A stretch of 64,000 nucleotides of DNA, from positions 310,001 through 374,000 of the forward strand of contig NZ_JAEVLS010000003.1 in the NCBI RefSeq assembly GCF_016801985.1, read 5' to 3'. This stretch comes from Steroidobacter gossypii. GTDB lineage: Bacteria; Pseudomonadota; Gammaproteobacteria; Steroidobacterales; Steroidobacteraceae. The number at the start of each line of letters is the position of its first letter. The stretch's first letter is position 1. Below the pieces are notes generated by a model that did not search any database, had not been told where the DNA came from, and saw nothing but the letters and a program-made list of their open reading frames with translations. This document shows positions 19,678-27,806 of the stretch, piece after piece. The translations under genes were made by a program, and so were the position numbers.

Positions 19678-21275
19678 GCTATCGCGACGGCACGTTTGGC
19701 CGTCGCCCTCCTGTCCTGAGGTAAGCGGGACTCGAGCTCGGCGCGCACCTCCTGCTCGGAGGCGACGTCGATTCCATGTTGAGCGAGAACCGGCACACCG
19801 GCGAGGATCCATACCAGCGAGCGCAGCCGTGAGGGCAGGTGCGCGGCGCGAGGTTGCAGCTCTGCCAGCACCGCTTCGAAATTGCGCTCGATCTGCAAAA
19901 TCACTTCGCGCACCGTGGGATCCATGGGCAGGATCTTGGCCGGCTGCTCCCATTCGATGTGGGTGCCGTCCACCTGCCGATGCGCATATTCGGTGTGCGG
20001 ACGAAGCGCGGGGTCTCGCGCAAAGGCCGCGCCCGAGAACGGAATGACATAGGGATACATACCGATCTCACAACCTTGCCGCAGCCATCGATACGCTTCG
20101 CGCAAGGTCTCCGCCACGTCCTCGAGCGTCGCGCGCGGCGAGCTCAGAATCAGATCCAGAAACGGCGTGATGCCCAGCTTCAAAGTCTCGGTCAACATCG
20201 GCTCGATGTGACGATGGATCTGGCCCTTGTTGAATTCATTCAACACGTTGCGCGAAAAGTTTTCGATGCCGAAACCGAGTACGCGGAAACCGGCGCGGCG
20301 CATCGCACTCAGACGCTCCTCGCTCATGGCGTCGATGCGATTGGTGCTGATGAACTGCAGATGCTTCGGCAGCTCGCCGGACTGCTTGGCGGCCACGATG
20401 CCCTCGCACAGCGGCAGCACGCGGCGGTCCTTGGAGAAAACGAAAATGTCGTCCTGGAAGATGATGGTGCGCACTCGCGGATGCGTCGCGACGATGCGCT
20501 TGATCATCGCGAGACATTCATCGGCATCCAGCCGGGCGATCGAAGCCACGCTGCCTTGCGCCTCGTGCAGAAAATTGGTCGAAGAACAGAACGTACAGCC
20601 CATCGGGCAGTAGTTCAGCGTGATCAGACGCACCGAGCGGATTTCCGCCAGCGCCGCTTCCCGCGCCGCTTTGGTGGGCAGGCCGCCGACGCGATAGGCC
20701 GCTTCGAGCCTTTCCCAGTAGGCCTCGTACGGCATGCTTTCATAGGGCGTGGAGAAGATCGCGGCGCGCAACTCGTCATGGTTCAGCGCCGTCTGCGGCA
20801 ACCGAAGCAGCGTGCCGTCATCGCGTCGCTCGGCGGTGCCAACGATGCCACCCAACGATTGCTGCGATTGCAGCCGCGTGGCGATTTCCAGCAGCGGGCG
20901 TTCACCTTCGCCGAGAATCACGCGATCGAACGGACCGAGATCGAACATCAGCTCGGGACGAAACGTCGCTTCCATGCCGCCGGCGACCATGAATGCCTTG
21001 GGCGCCAGCCGTCGGGCGAGGTGCGCCAGCTCCAGGTCGAACTTCAACGTCATGCCGGTGGTGGACACGCCGATGACATCCCATGTATCGCGCAATATTT
21101 CCTTTTCGAGCGCGCGCTCCGGCGGCCCCACGCAACAGTTGGGATCGAAGACTTTGACCTCGACGCCTCGTTCTGCCAGTACCCCGGCCAGCCGCCACAC
21201 GCCAAGCGGCGGCGCCAGAAAGGTGTACTCCCCGCAATGTGGGTCGTAGGGGCCCACTAAGAGAAATTTGGGCAA
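19674..21275 (-). CDS. B12-binding-domain radical SAM protein
   Basis: 533 residues. The first ~140 residues form a cobalamin-binding-like Rossmann domain (PPLGVWRLAGVLAERGVEVKVFD). The radical SAM core follows with the 4Fe-4S cysteines C223, C227 and C230 (NYCPMGCTFCSS). Class B enzymes of this shape perform difficult C- or P-methylations or carbon rearrangements (for example in hopanoid and antibiotic pathways). The only available start is TTG at 21275; the upstream frame has no ATG or GTG. It is the first gene of the seven-gene operon, with the promoter presumably in 21276-21462. The substrate is unknown; being next to a glycosyltransferase suggests a lipid or sugar-linked intermediate. 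Confidence 0.82.
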   Translation of the reverse strand: MPKFLLVGPYDPHCGEYTFLAPPLGVWRLAGVLAERGVEVKVFDPNCCVGPPERALEKEILRDTWDVIGVSTTGMTLKFDLELAHLARRLAPKAFMVAGGMEATFRPELMFDLGPFDRVILGEGERPLLEIATRLQSQQSLGGIVGTAERRDDGTLLRLPQTALNHDELRAAIFSTPYESMPYEAYWERLEAAYRVGGLPTKAAREAALAEIRSVRLITLNYCPMGCTFCSSTNFLHEAQGSVASIARLDADECLAMIKRIVATHPRVRTIIFQDDIFVFSKDRRVLPLCEGIVAAKQSGELPKHLQFISTNRIDAMSEERLSAMRRAGFRVLGFGIENFSRNVLNEFNKGQIHRHIEPMLTETLKLGITPFLDLILSSPRATLEDVAETLREAYRWLRQGCEIGMYPYVIPFSGAAFARDPALRPHTEYAHRQVDGTHIEWEQPAKILPMDPTVREVILQIERNFEAVLAELQPRAAHLPSRLRSLVWILAGVPVLAQHGIDVASEQEVRAELESRLPQDRRATAKRAVAIA

Positions 21276-21462
21276 GATGGCACCCGAACTTCTGACTTGT
21301 AAATTGTGCGGACATCAAACGCGCCAGAATGCCGCTACGTTCCGCGTAGGTAATATTTGATTTGCGTGCGCGACAATTCAGGTAAGTGTCGGGACGCGCA
21401 ACCCCATGCTGCAAAGTGTGCCCGGTCGCACCTGATGCGCAAGCCGGCGGAATACGGACGGG

Positions 21463-22698
21463 CTATAGCGTGGCTTCGACGCCGGCGGAAAATCGGTTGC
21501 CGCGATAGTCGTAGTCGGAGAGGTCGGCTTTGTTTTGGGTATATGCGTAGCGGGCGACCAATCGCCAGCGGCGGGACAGGGTGCGGGTCACGGCCAGACC
21601 CAGGTCGCTGCGGCGTTCGACGCCATAATCGGAGAGGTCGTAGTCGCTTTGCCGAAGCGAAGCATCGAACTGTACTGTCCAGTCGTTGTTGATGGGATGC
21701 TCCACGTCCACTCTCACTTCGTGGCGGGTCGAAGACAGCGTCGCTGCGTCGTAGTCGGCGAGCTCCAGCCGATATGACGCGTAGATATCCCAATCGGCAT
21801 AGGTCCATAGCAGCGCGGCGCTGCCTTCATGCCGCAGACCGCTGATCCCGCTGTATTCGTCGAGGCCGTCGATGTGATGCAAGCGATAGCGCGCGTACAG
21901 GTACAGATCCGGGCGCAACCCTCGACGTGTTTGTAACGAGAGCGTCTGTCTGCTCTCGAAGCCGGAGCCGTCGAGCAGCGAATAACCAGCCCGCAGGCCG
22001 GCGTCGTGGGTCCAGTCGCCCGTCGCCCAGCGGTAACGCGCGCCGCCGTAGCCGGTCCACTGATCGAATGTATCCAGATCCTGGTAGTCGGTGAGCATCA
22101 ACGCGCCTTCCAGGCGCCAGGCGTCCGCCACCGGAGTGCTCACCGCGAGTTGCAGATCGGCGAAGCTGTCTTCGGTGTCGCTGATGCCAAGCACATTGGA
22201 GTTGGAGACCAGCGCCACGTTGTCGTCGTAGCCCAGAGCGAAAGCGGCGTAGCCGTACCATACACGAGGCGTTTCCTTCGGGCGCAGCTCGGCCAGCCTG
22301 CTTGCGGCCAGCGCGTGCAAACGTTCGTCGCTGGTGGCGGGTCTGACTTTGTCGAACCAATCGGCGGCCGTGGCGGAATCGTTGCGAGCCAGCGCGACCA
22401 GGCCGAGGTTGTAATGAGCGAGCCCGGCCATGCTCGGCGTGCGGGCGGCTTCCAGAAATGCGGTCTCCGCGCGGGAGTAATCGCCGCTGCGATAGGCAGC
22501 GACGCCGATATTGAAATGAACCGCGGGGCCGGTCATGCCTGCGGCGAGCGCCGCTTCGAAGTCAACCAACGCTTTGGAGTAGTCGCCGGCCTGAAAGGCA
22601 GTGCTGCCGGAGCGGAACTGTCGTGCGGCCTCGTCGCTGGCCGCCAATGCTTCGATGCCGACCAGTAACAGCGCGAAATTCAATAACGCGGCAGGCAA
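21463..22698 (-). CDS. TPR-containing outer-membrane beta-barrel protein
   Basis: About 411 residues with a signal peptide ending ALAA. Residues ~22-135 carry three or four TPR units (GDYSKALVDFEAAL, GDYSRAETAFLEAA, NDSATAADWFDKV). The remaining ~270 residues are aromatic-rich amphipathic strands ending in FSAGVEATL, typical of a 14-strand barrel. A periplasmic TPR plus a C-terminal barrel resembles surface lipoprotein assembly modulators (Slam), but homology is not proven. The start is uncertain: TTG at 22698 gives a plausible signal peptide, while an ATT at 22722 would overlap the upstream stop. It follows the DDRGPP protein and may export or anchor it. Confidence 0.72.
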   Translation of the reverse strand: MPAALLNFALLLVGIEALAASDEAARQFRSGSTAFQAGDYSKALVDFEAALAAGMTGPAVHFNIGVAAYRSGDYSRAETAFLEAARTPSMAGLAHYNLGLVALARNDSATAADWFDKVRPATSDERLHALAASRLAELRPKETPRVWYGYAAFALGYDDNVALVSNSNVLGISDTEDSFADLQLAVSTPVADAWRLEGALMLTDYQDLDTFDQWTGYGGARYRWATGDWTHDAGLRAGYSLLDGSGFESRQTLSLQTRRGLRPDLYLYARYRLHHIDGLDEYSGISGLRHEGSAALLWTYADWDIYASYRLELADYDAATLSSTRHEVRVDVEHPINNDWTVQFDASLRQSDYDLSDYGVERRSDLGLAVTRTLSRRWRLVARYAYTQNKADLSDYDYRGNRFSAGVEATL

Positions 22699-22717
22699 GG
22701 GCCGCGCACGCGATGTT

Positions 22718-23572
22718 TCAATTGCGGGGTGAACGACTCGGGCGTTCGTTCGAGCGGATGCGATCCTGGGGAGGAACGCGGGCGTCCGATCGGGCGCGAG
22801 CATCCGGCCGACCGCGATCATCTGGCGGGCCGCGATCATCGGGAGGGCCACGGTCGTCGGGAGGACCGCGATCATCCGGCGGGCCGCGATCGTCGGGAGG
22901 CCCGCGATCATCCGGCGGGCCGCGATCATCGGGAGGCCCGCGATCATCCGGCGGGCCACCCGACGACCGTGGCCCGCGATCATCCGGCGGGCCGCGATCA
23001 TCGGGAGGCCCGCGATCATCCGGCGGGCCACGGTCGTCGGGAGGACCGCGATCATCTGGCGGGCCGCGATCATCGGGAGGCCCGCGATCATCTGGCGGGC
23101 CGCGATCGTCGGGAGGCCCACGATCATCCGGCGGGCCACGGTCGTCGGGAGGACCGCGATCATCCGGCGGACCACGGTCGTCTTGCTCGCGCCGACGTTC
23201 TTCGGCGGCGGCCCGGCGAGCTTGCTCACGTTGTTCGTTGGCTTCCTTGGCTCGTTCTTTGGCGGACTGCGCGACTTCGCGCCCCAGCTCCTGAGCTTCG
23301 CGAGCGCGATTCTGGCCCTGGGCGCGATCCTTCTCTTTATCTCCATCCTGACCCGGCCGGTTGTCGCGTCCGCCGGGCTGCGGGGCGGACTTGCGCTCGG
23401 GCAGCGGGATTCGGCGAACGACTTCGTCGGGCAGCTTGGCATCAGGATCCACGATGATCTGCATGGTCACGTCGAGGTCGTCGCCTCTGCGTTCCCGCTT
23501 CGATGCGGACTGCTGTTGCGCCAGAGCGCCGTGCGCCAGCAAGCACAGGGCGATGATGGTTACGTACCTCAC
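22718..23572 (-). CDS. Secreted low-complexity protein with about 20 DDRGPP repeats
   Basis: 284 residues. Signal peptide at 1-19 (start GTG, hydrophobic IIALCLLAHGALA), a short N-terminal domain (VTMQIIVDPDAKLPDEVVRR), then a basic and acidic coiled stretch (KERAKEANEQREQARR). About 20 DDRGPP hexapeptides follow, one replaced by PRSSGG, and a short R/S/P-rich tail. The repeats should be extended and highly charged. No enzyme motif is present. It starts 65 bases after the anti-sigma gene and its stop touches the start of the TPR/barrel gene, so the four genes look like one sigma-controlled envelope operon. A structural or periplasm-spanning role is speculative. Confidence 0.7.
   Translation of the reverse strand: MRYVTIIALCLLAHGALAQQQSASKRERRGDDLDVTMQIIVDPDAKLPDEVVRRIPLPERKSAPQPGGRDNRPGQDGDKEKDRAQGQNRAREAQELGREVAQSAKERAKEANEQREQARRAAAEERRREQDDRGPPDDRGPPDDRGPPDDRGPPDDRGPPDDRGPPDDRGPPDDRGPPDDRGPPDDRGPPDDRGPPDDRGPRSSGGPPDDRGPPDDRGPPDDRGPPDDRGPPDDRGPPDDRGPPDDRGPPDDRGRPDARARSDARVPPQDRIRSNERPSRSPRN
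22803..23184 (-). repeat. 18-bp tandem repeat array encoding DDRGPP hexapeptides
   Basis: About 21 near-identical 18-bp units in direct tandem, with plus-strand forms such as GCGATCATCCGGCGGGCC and variants with CGGTCGTCGGGAGGA. Read on the minus strand they encode D-D-R-G-P-P units. One unit at 22956-22972 is inverted in place relative to the others, which gives P-R-S-S-G-G in the protein. The units contain no spacers, so this is a coding microsatellite and not a CRISPR array. Confidence 0.9.
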
Positions 23573-23637
23573 TCGTGGTCGAATGATGGTCGCCCACCCC
23601 TCGGGTGGCAAGCAGGCAGCTGTGACGGGCGTCATGG

Positions 23638-24210
23638 TCACGAGGTTTGGCTGTCCAGCACGTTGAGCCTGACAGTCACCCGGCGCGTGCGGCCGCCGTG
23701 CTCGATGACCGCCACCAGCTGGCCGGCGCCGGTTGACCGAGCCACCACCGGCAGCGACAGCACGTTGTTGCCGGGTGCGAGATGCGTCTGCCAGTCGATC
23801 TCGCGCTCCTCCTCGAAACCTTCCAAGGCCACGCTGCCGGTGGCCACGATGCGGATGGTCGCGTCTTCGAGGGCGCGTTCGGAATCGATCAGGACGTCGA
23901 TGGCGCGAGTTTCGTTCAGCGCGAGTGTGATGTCCGCGGGACTGGAGCCCGGCGGGCGTAACAGAAACAAGGTGAACAGCACCGCGACGGCGGCGCCCAC
24001 GACTGCACCCGTCCAGGTTTCCCAACGGCTCACCAGGTGCGCGAGCCGGCCTCGCGGCCGCGCCTGACCGGTGGCTTTGGCGAACGCACGATCGACGAAC
24101 TCGGGACGTGGCTCCGGCGCAGGCATGCGCTGGAGCGCCCGGCGCAAGATTTCGGAGTCTTTATCCACGGTATATGCCTGAATGTCGGAAGGTGACGACG
24201 GTGGGCCCAC
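23638..24210 (-). CDS. Membrane protein next to ECF sigma factor, probable anti-sigma factor
   Basis: 190 residues. A cytoplasmic N-terminus of ~80 residues, one TM at ~88-108 (GAVVGAAVAVLFTLFLL) and a periplasmic ~80-residue beta-rich domain ending VTVRLNVLDSQTS. The position directly behind the sigma gene (3 bases) and the topology fit an anti-sigma factor that releases sigma on an envelope signal. The zinc-binding HxxxCxxC motif of ZAS anti-sigmas is absent, so it belongs to another class or to none. The start is GTG at 24210; another GTG at about 24168 is possible. Confidence 0.65.
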   Translation of the reverse strand: MGPPSSPSDIQAYTVDKDSEILRRALQRMPAPEPRPEFVDRAFAKATGQARPRGRLAHLVSRWETWTGAVVGAAVAVLFTLFLLRPPGSSPADITLALNETRAIDVLIDSERALEDATIRIVATGSVALEGFEEEREIDWQTHLAPGNNVLSLPVVARSTGAGQLVAVIEHGGRTRRVTVRLNVLDSQTS

Positions 24211-24213
24211 GCT

Positions 24214-24807
24214 TCATACACGAGCCAGCCGTGAATTTCGTTCCGAGGCCAGCAGTTCCCGCAACCTGGCGCGGGCGCGGTGCAATCGTGACTTCAACGT
24301 ACCCAGCGGCACGTCCATGATCTGCGACAACTCCGGCAGGCTGTAGTCCTCGATATCGTGCATCGACAACACGACCCGGTGTTCTTCGCCGAGGCTTTCC
24401 CACGCAGCCAGCACCCGCTCCTGGGTGAGCTCTCGTTCCATCAGTTCGGCCGGACCGGCCGAAGGATCGATGTATTCCTGGCCATCGTCTTCGCCGCTGT
24501 CCGCGGGCGCGTCGGCGACGAACTGCACCGGCGAGCTGCGCTCGCGCCGCACCTGATCCACGAAGATGCGATACATCACCCGCAGCGCCCACGGGCGGAT
24601 GCGGTCGAGCCGACGTAACTCATCGAGCTTGGGAAACAGGCGGACCAGCAGTTCCTGCACCAGGTCTTCGGCGCGGTCCACCGCTCCAGTCCAGCGAAAC
24701 GCGGCGCGGTACAGGGCGGGGACGTGCGGTCTCAGCAGATGGTCGAACTCGGCTGCCGCGTTGGCATGCGACGGACGATCGCGCTTCTGCAGAACCATGA
24801 TTGCCAT
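24214..24807 (-). CDS. ECF-type RNA polymerase sigma factor
   Basis: 197 residues with both ECF regions. Region 2 begins FDHLLRPHVPALYRAAFR and carries the core-binding and -10 recognition helices (AEDLVQELLVRLF, RPWALRVMYRIFVDQVRR). An acidic linker of ~30 residues follows (ADSGEDDGQEYIDP). Region 4 contains SLGEEHRVVLSMHDIEDYSLPEL and the recognition helix VPLGTLKSRLHRARARLRELL. ATG at 24807 is used. It heads an operon with the anti-sigma-like gene, the DDRGPP protein and the TPR/barrel protein, which are its likely regulon core. No consensus ECF promoter was identified upstream by eye. Confidence 0.9.
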   Translation of the reverse strand: MAIMVLQKRDRPSHANAAAEFDHLLRPHVPALYRAAFRWTGAVDRAEDLVQELLVRLFPKLDELRRLDRIRPWALRVMYRIFVDQVRRERSSPVQFVADAPADSGEDDGQEYIDPSAGPAELMERELTQERVLAAWESLGEEHRVVLSMHDIEDYSLPELSQIMDVPLGTLKSRLHRARARLRELLASERNSRLARV

Positions 24808-24930
24808 TAAGCCTCACACGGATCGTTCTGTCGAATGGTTCCGTTGGCAAAGCATTGGAACCGTTTGCTCGAGCCGACCGTGTCACTTCAAAGGCGTAAT
24901 GTCGCGTCGTGCCTGGAAGCGAGATTGGGA

Positions 24931-25029
24931 ATGTTCAATGACGATCAGGTGAAGATGACCGGTTCGATCATCCTCAGTTTGATCTGGACGCTGTTGGTCA
25001 GCAGCGTGTTGTTTGCTCTGGCGGGTTAG
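24931..25029 (+). CDS. Possible 32-residue single-TM small protein
   Basis: ATG at 24931 opens 32 codons ending at TAG. The last ~22 residues form one hydrophobic helix (IILSLIWTLLVSSVLFAL). A second in-frame ATG precedes the helix. It lies alone, divergent from the ECF sigma gene, and has only a weak purine-rich ribosome site. It could be a real small membrane protein or chance. Confidence 0.35.
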   Translation: MFNDDQVKMTGSIILSLIWTLLVSSVLFALAG

Positions 25030-25203
25030 CCGCAATCGAGTCTGTGACCGATGCCGCAGTCGACCGCGCCGCGAGTGTGCTAGCGCAGCTCAGTGGAGGG
25101 TCGAATCCGATTGCTCACAGTCTCACCTGATCAGCGACGTGACGCCCCTGTCGTGAGCCGATTTGTTTCTAGCGGGCGAGCAGTGTTTGCCGTGGGGAGC
25201 CGT

Positions 25204-25363
25204 GTCGCCGGGGCGGGGGAGCCGCCTCGGCGACGCGTTTTCTTTCTGACGCGGATGCGGGCGCATTCTTTCTGACGCGGGATCCGAGCATCTGCCCGGC
25301 CCCGCGTGGCGAGTCGGCAAAAGCGGTGACTTTTGCCTTCTCGCCCGCCAACGTTGTGGCGGG
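25204..25363. repeat. Hairpin-rich non-coding element, possible dispersed repeat
   Basis: Three perfect inverted repeats lie close together: GTCGCCG/CGGCGAC (25204-25234), GGCAAAAG/CTTTTGCC (25316-25337) and CCCGCCA/TGGCGGG (25344-25363). Between the first two is a 15-bp direct repeat TTCTTTCTGACGCGG at 25240-25254 and 25266-25280. The frames through it are Arg/Pro-rich and not convincing as genes. This density of structure resembles REP/BIME-like or other dispersed intergenic elements, but one copy cannot prove that. Confidence 0.5.
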
Positions 25364-25410
25364 TACTTCCCTGTTCCGGGGGCTGGGTGCCCTGACCTCA
25401 CATAACGATC

Positions 25411-26013
25411 TCAATGCACGCCGGGGCGCTGCTCGTTCTGAGTTGCGCGCGCGCCCTGGCGCTGACGGGCGTGGCTGCCTTCTTCGATCTCTTCGATGAT
25501 CTTGGCGGAGAAGGCGTCGAGATCGTCCGGGTTGCGGCTGGTGATGATGCCGCGATCGGTCACCACTTCGCGATCCACCCATTTGCCGCCGGCGTTGATC
25601 ACGTCCGTCTTGATCGAGTGATACGACGTCACCTGCCGGTCGCGCACCGCGTCCAGCTGCACCAGCAGCCACGGCGCATGGCAGACCGCCGCCACCACCT
25701 TGCCCGAATCCAGAAACGAACGAATCAACTGCAACGCCTGCTCATTCACGCGCAGCAGGTCGGGATTGATCTGTCCGCCCGGTAGGACGATGGCGTCGTA
25801 ATCGTCGGCCTTGACTTGATCGAGCGTCTTGTCGACGGTGACGCTTTCACCCCAATCCTTCAACTTCCAGCCGCGGATCTGGCCTTTCTCGGGGGCCACC
25901 ACGTCGACCTGCGCGCCAGCTTCTTTCAACTTACGCTGCGGGACCAACAACTCATCCTGCTCGAAGCCGTGTGTGGCAAGAATGAGGACTTTAGCTTGGC
26001 TGATTTCAGGCAT
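25411..26013 (-). CDS. DJ-1/PfpI-family protein
   Basis: 200 residues, class I glutamine amidotransferase-like fold of the PfpI/YhbO group (intracellular protease or protein deglycase/chaperone). The N-terminal strand KVLILATHGFEQDEL, the nucleophile elbow AAVCHAPWLL with the reactive cysteine and adjacent histidine, and the PGG turn (VLPGGQINPD) are all present. The C-terminal ~20 residues are a charged, low-complexity tail beyond the usual fold. ATG at 26013 is fixed by a strong ribosome site (AAGGAGGT read on the minus strand at 26019-26026). It is a single gene, divergent from the hydrolase at 26172. Confidence 0.88.
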   Translation of the reverse strand: MPEISQAKVLILATHGFEQDELLVPQRKLKEAGAQVDVVAPEKGQIRGWKLKDWGESVTVDKTLDQVKADDYDAIVLPGGQINPDLLRVNEQALQLIRSFLDSGKVVAAVCHAPWLLVQLDAVRDRQVTSYHSIKTDVINAGGKWVDREVVTDRGIITSRNPDDLDAFSAKIIEEIEEGSHARQRQGARATQNEQRPGVH

Positions 26014-26171
26014 GACGCACCTCCTTCAACGAGTACCACTAAGCGTGTGAATGCCACTGAAGTTCCGGGGCCGCAGGCCTCGATAGAAGGCGCGTGAGCA
26101 GGGTCGCCACGTGGACGTCAGCATCCGCCGGCGCTACAGTCCGTCGCTTCTTCGGAAAGGGAAATACCGGC

Positions 26172-27605
26172 ATGCATCGACGAGGCAGATTGTTTCGCAT
26201 GCTCTCGCTGTGGAGCTGCCTGGGTCTTGCTTGCGGAGCGAGCGCGCAGGAGCTGTCGACATGTGAGTTGCCGGACATCGCGCAGCAGGCGAAGTGCGGA
26301 ACGATCGAAGTGCCGGAGAACTGGCAGCGGCCCGAGGGACGAAAGCTCGGAATCGCAGTGGCGGTTCTGCCGGCAACCGAACCGAAAGCGTTGCCCGATC
26401 CGATCGTCTTCTTGATGGGCGGCCCAGCCGAAGATGCGATCAGCGCCGCGAGCGTGTTTGCGAAGTGGTACGAGCAGGCGAGGCGTGATCGCGATCTGGT
26501 ATTCATAGATCAGCGCGGCACCGGCAAGTCACATCGGCTGGCGTGCGACATCTATGCGGGCATAGACGCTGAAACATTGTTCCGGGACGCTTTTCCGCTA
26601 GCTCCCATCGAACAATGCGCTCGCGACCTGAGCAAGATCGCCGACCTCACCCAATACACCTACGGGCATTTCATACGCGACCTGGAGCACATACGCCAGA
26701 AACTCGGCTACGGCCCGATCAATCTCAGCGCCGGCTCCTACGGCACGCGCCCCGCGCAATTGTTCATCAGAACGTATCCACAAAGCGTCCGCACCGTCTT
26801 TTTCCACAGCATCGTTCCCATCGATGTCGCCATTCCACTGCCGATGAGCAAGGCGGCCCACACTGCGATGGACCGCGTCTTGAACGACTGCCAGGCGCAG
26901 CCGGAGTGTCGAGCCGCATTCCCTAACGTGCGCGAAGAACTCACCGAAGTGTTACGGCGGCTCGACACGCAAGAGGTGAAGGTCGCCATTGCCGGCCAGG
27001 CAGAGCAGGTGCGACTGCATCGCGGCCGTGTCGCCGAGCGGCTGCGTTCGATGATGTATCGGGAGGAGGGTGCGGAGCGCATCCCGCTGGTCATTCACCG
27101 GATGTATCAAGGTGACTACCGCGACGTGGTCGAAGACATCCTCGAGAACGCGCGGGGCGCATCCACTGCGATCAGCTTCGGCTTGTTCTTTTCGATCGCC
27201 TGCAACGAGGACGTGCCGTTCATTCGCGAGTCGGAGATAGCCCCGGCTACCGCAGGCACCTACCTGGGCGAGTATCGAGTCCGGCAGCAACAGGCGGCCT
27301 GTTCGAAGTGGCCGAAGAGCTCGTTACCCGCCGGTTATCGCCAGCCGATTCGTTCAACGGTCCCGGCGCTGTTCGTATCGGGCGATAGCGATCCTGCCAC
27401 GCCGCTGTGGTTCACGGAACATGCCGCGAAGGGATTCGGAAACAAGGCCGAAGTCGTGCTCGGCAATCGCGGGCACACCGAATGGCGGCCCTGCGTCGCT
27501 GAGATCTACCGGCGCTTCGTCAGTTCGGGAACGGCGCAGGACCTGGATACGTCCACCTGCAAGCCGGAACCGCGGCGTCCGTTCAAGATCCCCAGCGAAG
27601 GCTAG
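26172..27605 (+). CDS. Exported alpha/beta hydrolase, peptidase S33-like
   Basis: 477 residues. A signal peptide (basic start, LWSCLGLACGASA, cleaved near residue 26) sends it to the periplasm. The fold matches proline-iminopeptidase/tripeptidyl-aminopeptidase relatives: an oxyanion-side MGGPAED, DQRGTGKS, nucleophile elbow SAGSYGTR (Ser with Ala instead of Gly two before), acid in SGDSDPATP and His in GNRGHTEW. The catalytic triad is therefore intact. Cysteine pairs near the N-terminus (STCEL, AKCGT) suggest disulfides. ATG at 26172 is preferred over the earlier open frame because it begins the signal peptide. The substrate is probably a peptide or ester. Confidence 0.82.
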   Translation: MHRRGRLFRMLSLWSCLGLACGASAQELSTCELPDIAQQAKCGTIEVPENWQRPEGRKLGIAVAVLPATEPKALPDPIVFLMGGPAEDAISAASVFAKWYEQARRDRDLVFIDQRGTGKSHRLACDIYAGIDAETLFRDAFPLAPIEQCARDLSKIADLTQYTYGHFIRDLEHIRQKLGYGPINLSAGSYGTRPAQLFIRTYPQSVRTVFFHSIVPIDVAIPLPMSKAAHTAMDRVLNDCQAQPECRAAFPNVREELTEVLRRLDTQEVKVAIAGQAEQVRLHRGRVAERLRSMMYREEGAERIPLVIHRMYQGDYRDVVEDILENARGASTAISFGLFFSIACNEDVPFIRESEIAPATAGTYLGEYRVRQQQAACSKWPKSSLPAGYRQPIRSTVPALFVSGDSDPATPLWFTEHAAKGFGNKAEVVLGNRGHTEWRPCVAEIYRRFVSSGTAQDLDTSTCKPEPRRPFKIPSEG

Positions 27606-27806
27606 CAACCTGCCATCCCACGATCGCTGACGCCGTGAAATAAAAAGCGAGGTCGGCCGGTCCATAGAGGAACGGTCATCGTCCGCGCAGAAACCATGCG
27701 TGCACGGAACCAACGTTGGAAGATATCCAGCGTCACTCGAGGCCGGATGCCGCGGGCTCGCAGGATTGGATACGATGGGTAGCACTTTACGAATATCGGA
27801 GTCGCC

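Larger units (their letters stand above)
24808..25410. other. 603-base gene-poor stretch between the sigma factor and PfpI genes
   Basis: Apart from the tentative 32-codon gene at 24931-25029, nothing here looks protein-coding. The second half (25204-25363) is strongly structured (separate entry). The first part presumably contains the sigma-operon promoter on the minus strand, which I could not pinpoint. Confidence 0.6.

Noticed and set aside
13908-21275. Alginate, cellulose or Pel/Psl operon
   Set aside because: Despite GT2, beta-helix, barrel and c-di-GMP parts, there is no AlgE/AlgK, BcsB/BcsC, PelB or Wzx/Wzy-like protein, and a B12-radical SAM enzyme is foreign to those systems.
22803-23184. 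Repeat array considered as a CRISPR
   Set aside because: The units are contiguous 18-mers without unique spacers, lie inside an open reading frame with a signal peptide, and no cas genes are near.
21463-23442. A 659-codon reading of the TPR/barrel gene extending through the repeat array
   Set aside because: The added N-terminal part is an out-of-frame reading of the DDRGPP array (Met-Ile-Ala repeats). The signal peptide near 22698 marks a more credible start.
25123-25672. Two Arg/Pro-rich open frames over the hairpin region
   Set aside because: They have no start signal and no domain, they run through stem-loops, and one overlaps the PfpI gene in another frame.
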